DNA of 64,000 bases from Rhizobium glycinendophyticum (GTDB lineage: Bacteria > Pseudomonadota > Alphaproteobacteria > Rhizobiales > Rhizobiaceae). The notes beneath the pieces were generated by a model. The model was not told the DNA's origin. It worked only from the letters and a program-made list of their open reading frames with translations, and did no database searches. The stretch covers positions 2,852,001-2,916,000 of the forward strand of contig NZ_VFYP01000001.1 in assembly GCF_006443685.1 (NCBI RefSeq), read 5' to 3'. Both the position numbers and the translations under genes were made by a program. The stretch's first letter is position 1. Each line of letters opens with the position of its first letter. This document shows, piece after piece, positions 60,277-64,000 of this stretch.

Positions 60277-61269
60277 ATGTTTCCGCTGACCAGCCCCATT
60301 CCCGGCCTAGTATGGGCCTATCGCATCATCCCGGGCCTTCGCAGCGAGCGCTTACCGGCGGACTGCTCGGCACTGGACGTCCAGCCGGGCGATGACTTTA
60401 TCTGGCTGCACCTCAACCTCGCCGACACGCGCCTGCCCGCTTTCCTGGAGCAGTTTCCCGGCCTGACGCAGCCTGTCCTCTCGGCGCTCACCACCCACGA
60501 CACCCATGCAGCTTTGGCCATCGACGAGGGCCTGCTGTTCGGTACGCTCATCGATTTTCAACGGGAATTCGATGCCACGACCCGAGACATAGGCTGGCTG
60601 CATTTCGCACTCACGGATCGCTTCATCATCACCACACGGCTGCAGCCGATCCGCTCCGTCGATAAGGTACGCGCCGCCGTCGAGAAGAATGCCGCCCGCT
60701 ATGCCACACCGCTCCAGCTCTTCGAAGTTCTGGTTGCGGAGTTCCAGCGCGGCCTGATCGCGGTGGTGCTGGAACTGACGGACGAATTGAATCAGATCGA
60801 GGATCTGGTCTATGGCAGCGAGTTACGCGACGAACGCCGACGCCTGACGCCCGTGCGCCGCCTGATCGTCAGGCTGCATCGCCATTTGCGCACCATGCTG
60901 CTGATCATGCGCCGTGCGTCCGCCACGGACGACGACGAGATACCCGACGGCGTCGAGGACAGCCTGATCCGCCTTTCGGGCCGGTTGGAAGCGGTCGACC
61001 AGGACGTTCAGGCGCTCGCCGATCGCGCGAGGCTTTTGCATGAAGAACTGGACTCTAAGCAAAGTGCAGAGACCAACCGGCATCTTTACATCTTGTCGCT
61101 AATGACCGCCCTGCTCCTGCCGCCGTCGCTGGTCACGGGTTTCTTCGGCATGAACACCACCAATCTCCCCCTCGCCGATGGGATGCACGGCACCGGATAT
61201 GCATTCGCCTTCATCGTCATCTCGGTGATGCTGTCTTGGTGGGTACTCCGGCGAACCGGCATCCTCTGA
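60277..61269 (+). CDS. CorA/ZntB-family divalent cation transporter
   Basis: The 330-residue protein has a long soluble N-part (WLHLNLADTRLPAFL, GTLIDFQREFD), a helical stalk (SGRLEAVDQDVQALADRARLLHEEL) and two C-terminal spans with the CorA signature GFFGMNTTNLPL. Such channels pass Mg2+, Co2+ or, for ZntB, Zn2+. A terminator follows. The ATG at 60277 has GAGGG upstream. Confidence 0.92.
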   Translation: MFPLTSPIPGLVWAYRIIPGLRSERLPADCSALDVQPGDDFIWLHLNLADTRLPAFLEQFPGLTQPVLSALTTHDTHAALAIDEGLLFGTLIDFQREFDATTRDIGWLHFALTDRFIITTRLQPIRSVDKVRAAVEKNAARYATPLQLFEVLVAEFQRGLIAVVLELTDELNQIEDLVYGSELRDERRRLTPVRRLIVRLHRHLRTMLLIMRRASATDDDEIPDGVEDSLIRLSGRLEAVDQDVQALADRARLLHEELDSKQSAETNRHLYILSLMTALLLPPSLVTGFFGMNTTNLPLADGMHGTGYAFAFIVISVMLSWWVLRRTGIL

Positions 61270-61280
61270 GCATGAAAGCA

Positions 61281-61306
61281 GAAAGGGCTCCTTTTGGAGC
61301 CCTTTC
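61281..61306. terminator. Bidirectional terminator between corA-type and outer membrane protein genes
   Basis: GAAAGGGCTCC (61281-61291) pairs perfectly with GGAGCCCTTTC (61296-61306) over TTTT, between convergent genes. Confidence 0.9.
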
Positions 61307-61353
61307 ATACGAGAGAGTTCTGCACGAGCAACCACGGCCGCCCGCTGCCCGGA

Positions 61354-62205
61354 TCACTTGTAGACGATCGGCTGTGGCGGCGGCTCATAGGCGACGGGCT
61401 GTTCGCAACCGCCGAAGATGTAACGGGCGCCGGCATGGATGTCGTGGCTGTAGAAGCCCTTGTCATAGCCCGGGCCGCCGTTCGAAGCGTAGCCGAACAT
61501 GTCACCACCGAGGGTGTGGCGGAAGCGGTAACCGACATCGGCCTTGACGTTGCAGGTAACGTCGATCGAGGCGCCGGCCATCAGCTGATAGGCGAAGCGC
61601 CAGCTGCCCTTCCCTTCATGCTCTTCCGAGTAGCAGCCGGCAGCATAAGGGTCGTCACAGATGGTGTTTCGCAGCTTGTCCCACTTCACGTAGGAACCGC
61701 CGATGCCGGCGCCGATGTACGGAGTGAAATAGGCATAGGAACCAAGGTCAACATAGGCGTTTGCCATCAGAGTGTAGGCGCGCATGGCGGCGACATCCGA
61801 CGAGCTGCAGGCTACAAACGGGTTACCGACGCCGTCGCCGCAGGTGCCACTTGTCGAGCCCTTGAAATCGGACTTGAACATGTAGTCAAAGGTCAGATCG
61901 GTGCGCAGATAGCTGTTGACCTGGTAACCGACACCACCGCCTACGGTGAAATTGTCTTTGATCGATGCGGTGGTGAAATCGCTTAGGTCAGCGTTCGAGC
62001 CCTGAAAAAACTGCGCCCCGCGCAGCTTGTTGAAGCTGTAACCCAGATCGCCACGCAGGTACCATCCAGAAGCCTCGGAAACGGTGACTTCCGGAGCGTC
62101 GATATAGGGCTGCGGCTGCGGCTCGGGCTGATAAAGGTCGGCAGAATGGGCTGCCGAGCTTGCCAGCATGGCAACTGCAGCAACTGCAAGAATCATTTTG
62201 GTCAT
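61354..62205 (-). CDS. Outer-membrane beta-barrel protein
   Basis: The 283-residue protein has a signal peptide (MILAVAAVAMLASSAAHS, cleavage near 22), a Pro-rich start (YQPEPQPQPYIDAP) and repeated amphipathic strands (GWYLRGDLGYSFNKLRGAQF, FTVGGGVGYQVNSYLRTDLTFDY, TPYIGAGIGGSYVKW, YRFRHTLGGDM). It is of the OmpA-like/Omp25-type small barrel group. It ends PPPQPIVYK rather than in Phe. Four or more Cys are unusual for such barrels. GGAG precedes the ATG at 62205. Confidence 0.85.
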   Translation of the reverse strand: MTKMILAVAAVAMLASSAAHSADLYQPEPQPQPYIDAPEVTVSEASGWYLRGDLGYSFNKLRGAQFFQGSNADLSDFTTASIKDNFTVGGGVGYQVNSYLRTDLTFDYMFKSDFKGSTSGTCGDGVGNPFVACSSSDVAAMRAYTLMANAYVDLGSYAYFTPYIGAGIGGSYVKWDKLRNTICDDPYAAGCYSEEHEGKGSWRFAYQLMAGASIDVTCNVKADVGYRFRHTLGGDMFGYASNGGPGYDKGFYSHDIHAGARYIFGGCEQPVAYEPPPQPIVYK

Positions 62206-62403
62206 GACAGGAGACTCCAAAATCCCAGAGTTGTCTCATCAGGCCGTCTGCTGCCTGAGAATGTGAACTGCGACGGATAATGGAGAGGAAAAGTTAAGTT
62301 CGGATTAACTACGGGCGTTAACTATAGCCAACAAATATCGTGCGGACGCGATACTTCAAGCGGCAGTCTTCCCGACAGATATCGGGAGGATTTTGAAGTG
62401 AAA

Positions 62404-62438
62404 GCACCGGCGACCCTGCCTATCAGGGGCGTCGGTGC
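62404..62438 (-). terminator. Terminator of the LLM oxidoreductase gene
   Basis: GCACCGGCG (62404-62412) pairs with CGTCGGTGC (62430-62438), with an inner CCCTG/CAGGG pairing. On the minus strand TTTCACTT follows. Confidence 0.7.
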
Positions 62439-62468
62439 GCCGCATTTCAGGATCGCCATCTGCGATAC

Positions 62469-63479
62469 TTACTCAGCTGCAACACCGATATCGGCGCGGT
62501 CGCGCAACTCGGCGAACAATTCGACCGAACGCAGCCGCGCAGTGAGATCGTGGATCGGCGTCGAGACGATGACCTCGTCTGGCGCCACTTCCGCCATCAG
62601 CGCATCGAGTTTGCGGGCTGCCGTATCGGGCGAACCGACGATGGCGTAACGCAACGTGTGTTCGACGCCGATCCGCTCGATCTCGGTCCAGAAGCCGTCC
62701 ATGCTGTCGACAGGCCGCGGGAACGGCCGGCGCACATTGCGTCTCAGATTGACGAACTGCTGCTGTGCCGACGTAAAGAGGCGCGCTGCCTCCTGATCGG
62801 TCTCGGCGACAGCGGCCATCACACCCACCATCACATGCGGAGACTGCAACGCCTCTGACGGCTCGAAGCGCTGGCGATAGATTTCCACCGCCTCGCCCAG
62901 CTGGTCGGGCGCGAAATGCGACGCAAAGGCGTAAGGCAGGCCGAGCGCTGCGGCGAGATGCGCGCTGTAGAGGCTGGAGCCGAGCAGCCAGATCGGCACA
63001 TTGCTGCGCATTCCCGGCACTGCCAGCAGTCCCTGATCCTCTGTCGGCTCGCCAAGCAGCCGCTGCAACTCGATGATATCATGCGGAAAACTTTCAACGC
63101 CGGCATCCATGTTGCGCCTCAAAGCGCGGGCGGTCCGCATGTCGGTGCCCGGTGCACGACCGAGGCCGAGATCGACGCGCCCCGGAAAGAGCGCCTCCAG
63201 CGTGCCGAACTGCTCGGCAATGACGAGCGGCGAATGATTGGGCAACATGATGCCGCCCGAGCCGATGCGGATGGTCGAGGTCCCTGCCCCGACATGGGCA
63301 ATCACGATGGATGTCGCGGCACTCGCGATGCCAGGCATGCCGTGGTGCTCGGCCAGCCAGAACCGTTGATAACCGTTGGCTTCCGCCACTTGCGCCAGCC
63401 GTCTCGACGCATCCAGCGCATCGCGGACCGAATGGCCCTCGGCGATCGGCGAAAGGTCGAGAATGGAAAAGGGGATCAT
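62469..63479 (-). CDS. LLM-class flavin-dependent oxidoreductase
   Basis: The 336-residue protein has the bacterial luciferase-like fold: [63 protein letters not shown], and [14 protein letters not shown]. This matches the YhbW/LLM group that uses reduced flavin. The substrate is unknown. It is divergent from ruvC, with a 153-bp gap. Confidence 0.92.
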   Translation of the reverse strand: MIPFSILDLSPIAEGHSVRDALDASRRLAQVAEANGYQRFWLAEHHGMPGIASAATSIVIAHVGAGTSTIRIGSGGIMLPNHSPLVIAEQFGTLEALFPGRVDLGLGRAPGTDMRTARALRRNMDAGVESFPHDIIELQRLLGEPTEDQGLLAVPGMRSNVPIWLLGSSLYSAHLAAALGLPYAFASHFAPDQLGEAVEIYRQRFEPSEALQSPHVMVGVMAAVAETDQEAARLFTSAQQQFVNLRRNVRRPFPRPVDSMDGFWTEIERIGVEHTLRYAIVGSPDTAARKLDALMAEVAPDEVIVSTPIHDLTARLRSVELFAELRDRADIGVAAE

Positions 63480-63632
63480 GGCATCAATCCTGTGCTGCGC
63501 TGTTCTGTGTCATGTAGTCAGCCGGGCGCGGTGACCCAAGAGGTGACGATAATAAATTATAACCACTTCTTATGTTTTCGCTTTGTTCACATTTCACTGG
63601 CACTGATCGGCCATTCTGAACTAGGGTCTCCC

Positions 63633-64000
63633 ATGACTTCCACGATTCGCATCATCGGCATAGATCCGGGCCTGCGCCGCTGCGGCTGGGGCGTCATCGA
63701 GACGCTCGGCAACTCCCTGCGCTTCGTCGCCTCAGGCACCGTGACCTCTGACGGCGACATGGACCTTGCCTCGCGCCTGTGCCAGTTGCATGACGGCCTT
63801 TCCGAGGTCGTTCATGCCTATAAGCCGGACGAAGCAGCTGTCGAACAAACCTTCGTTAACAAGGACGCCGTTGCCACCCTGAAGCTCGGCCAGGCTCGCG
63901 GCATCGCCATGCTCGTCCCCGCCCGTGCCGGCCTGCGCGTTGCGGAATACGCGCCGAATGCCGTGAAGAAGGCAGTTATCGGCGTGGGTCACGGCGAAAA
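63633..64000 (+). CDS. ruvC: Holliday junction endonuclease RuvC (3' truncated)
   Basis: The first 122 codons are present; the gene runs past the window end. The start shows catalytic Asp11 in [18 protein letters not shown], then [21 protein letters not shown] with the second acidic residue, and [19 protein letters not shown]. RuvC resolves Holliday junctions with RuvAB, whose genes usually follow. The ATG at 63633 gives the expected N-terminus. Confidence 0.97.
   Translation, partial: MTSTIRIIGIDPGLRRCGWGVIETLGNSLRFVASGTVTSDGDMDLASRLCQLHDGLSEVVHAYKPDEAAVEQTFVNKDAVATLKLGQARGIAMLVPARAGLRVAEYAPNAVKKAVIGVGHGE

Overview
The window looks like chromosomal DNA of a Rhizobiaceae alphaproteobacterium (Rhizobium/Agrobacterium-type). 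It is GC-rich and densely packed. It carries the alphaproteobacterial cell-cycle set (SciP, CtrA, ChpT, a DUF1134/EipA-type envelope protein), a rhizobial dctA-dctBD locus, an alphaproteobacterial RpoH, and dispersed short palindromic repeats of the kind common between rhizobial genes. No insertion sequence, prophage integrase, CRISPR array or rRNA was seen. The window opens inside a DUF2793 phage-tail-like gene and closes inside ruvC.

Layout. 1-0.93 kb: end of a tail/fibre-like protein. 1-8.3 kb: cell-cycle and envelope block (LuxR-type regulator, sciP, pqiA-like, GNAT, fliJ-like, ctrA, atypical receiver protein, chpT, eipA, coiled-coil membrane protein). 8.3-18.9 kb: housekeeping (TrmH methyltransferase, RluA pseudouridine synthase, DMT transporter, rpoH, ABC-2 exporter pair, large Ala/Pro-rich membrane protein, purA). 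18.9-20.6 kb: a second DMT transporter and a phosphoesterase.

20.7-29.1 kb is the most interesting part. It holds a creatininase-family hydrolase, a LysR regulator, an NMT1/THI5-type ABC importer, a cytosine-deaminase-like amidohydrolase, an FAD oxidoreductase and an NAD(P)H oxidoreductase. Two similar 37-bp sequences, one before the creatininase gene and one before the ABC operon, suggest that one LysR protein controls both. I read this as an uncharacterised uptake and breakdown system for a nitrogen heterocycle.

29.2-39.4 kb: two small envelope proteins, an amine/aldehyde-type catabolic group (RidA, DMT, aldehyde dehydrogenase, FAD oxidase), ung, a GT21-like glycolipid glycosyltransferase, a GMC dehydrogenase with its Tat-exported small subunit, and a glyoxalase. 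39.5-44.8 kb: ribbon-helix-helix protein and dctA/dctBD, with a clear sigma-54 promoter and two DctD-type operators. 44.7-50.2 kb: aldolase, SAM/spermidine-synthase-like protein, dipeptide epimerase, mnmA, tRNA-Met, then a lone AT-rich gene that may be foreign. 50.2-54.3 kb: ThuA and Gfo/Idh/MocA pair, transglycosylase lipoprotein, Tim44-domain protein. 54.4-60.1 kb: cydAB with a 37-codon DUF2474 gene, and serC-serA behind a candidate serC leader RNA. 60.3-64 kb: CorA transporter, outer-membrane barrel protein, LLM flavin enzyme and the start of ruvC.

All identifications come from reading the sequence; no database search was run. Start codons were chosen from Shine-Dalgarno sequences, family lengths and neighbouring genes.
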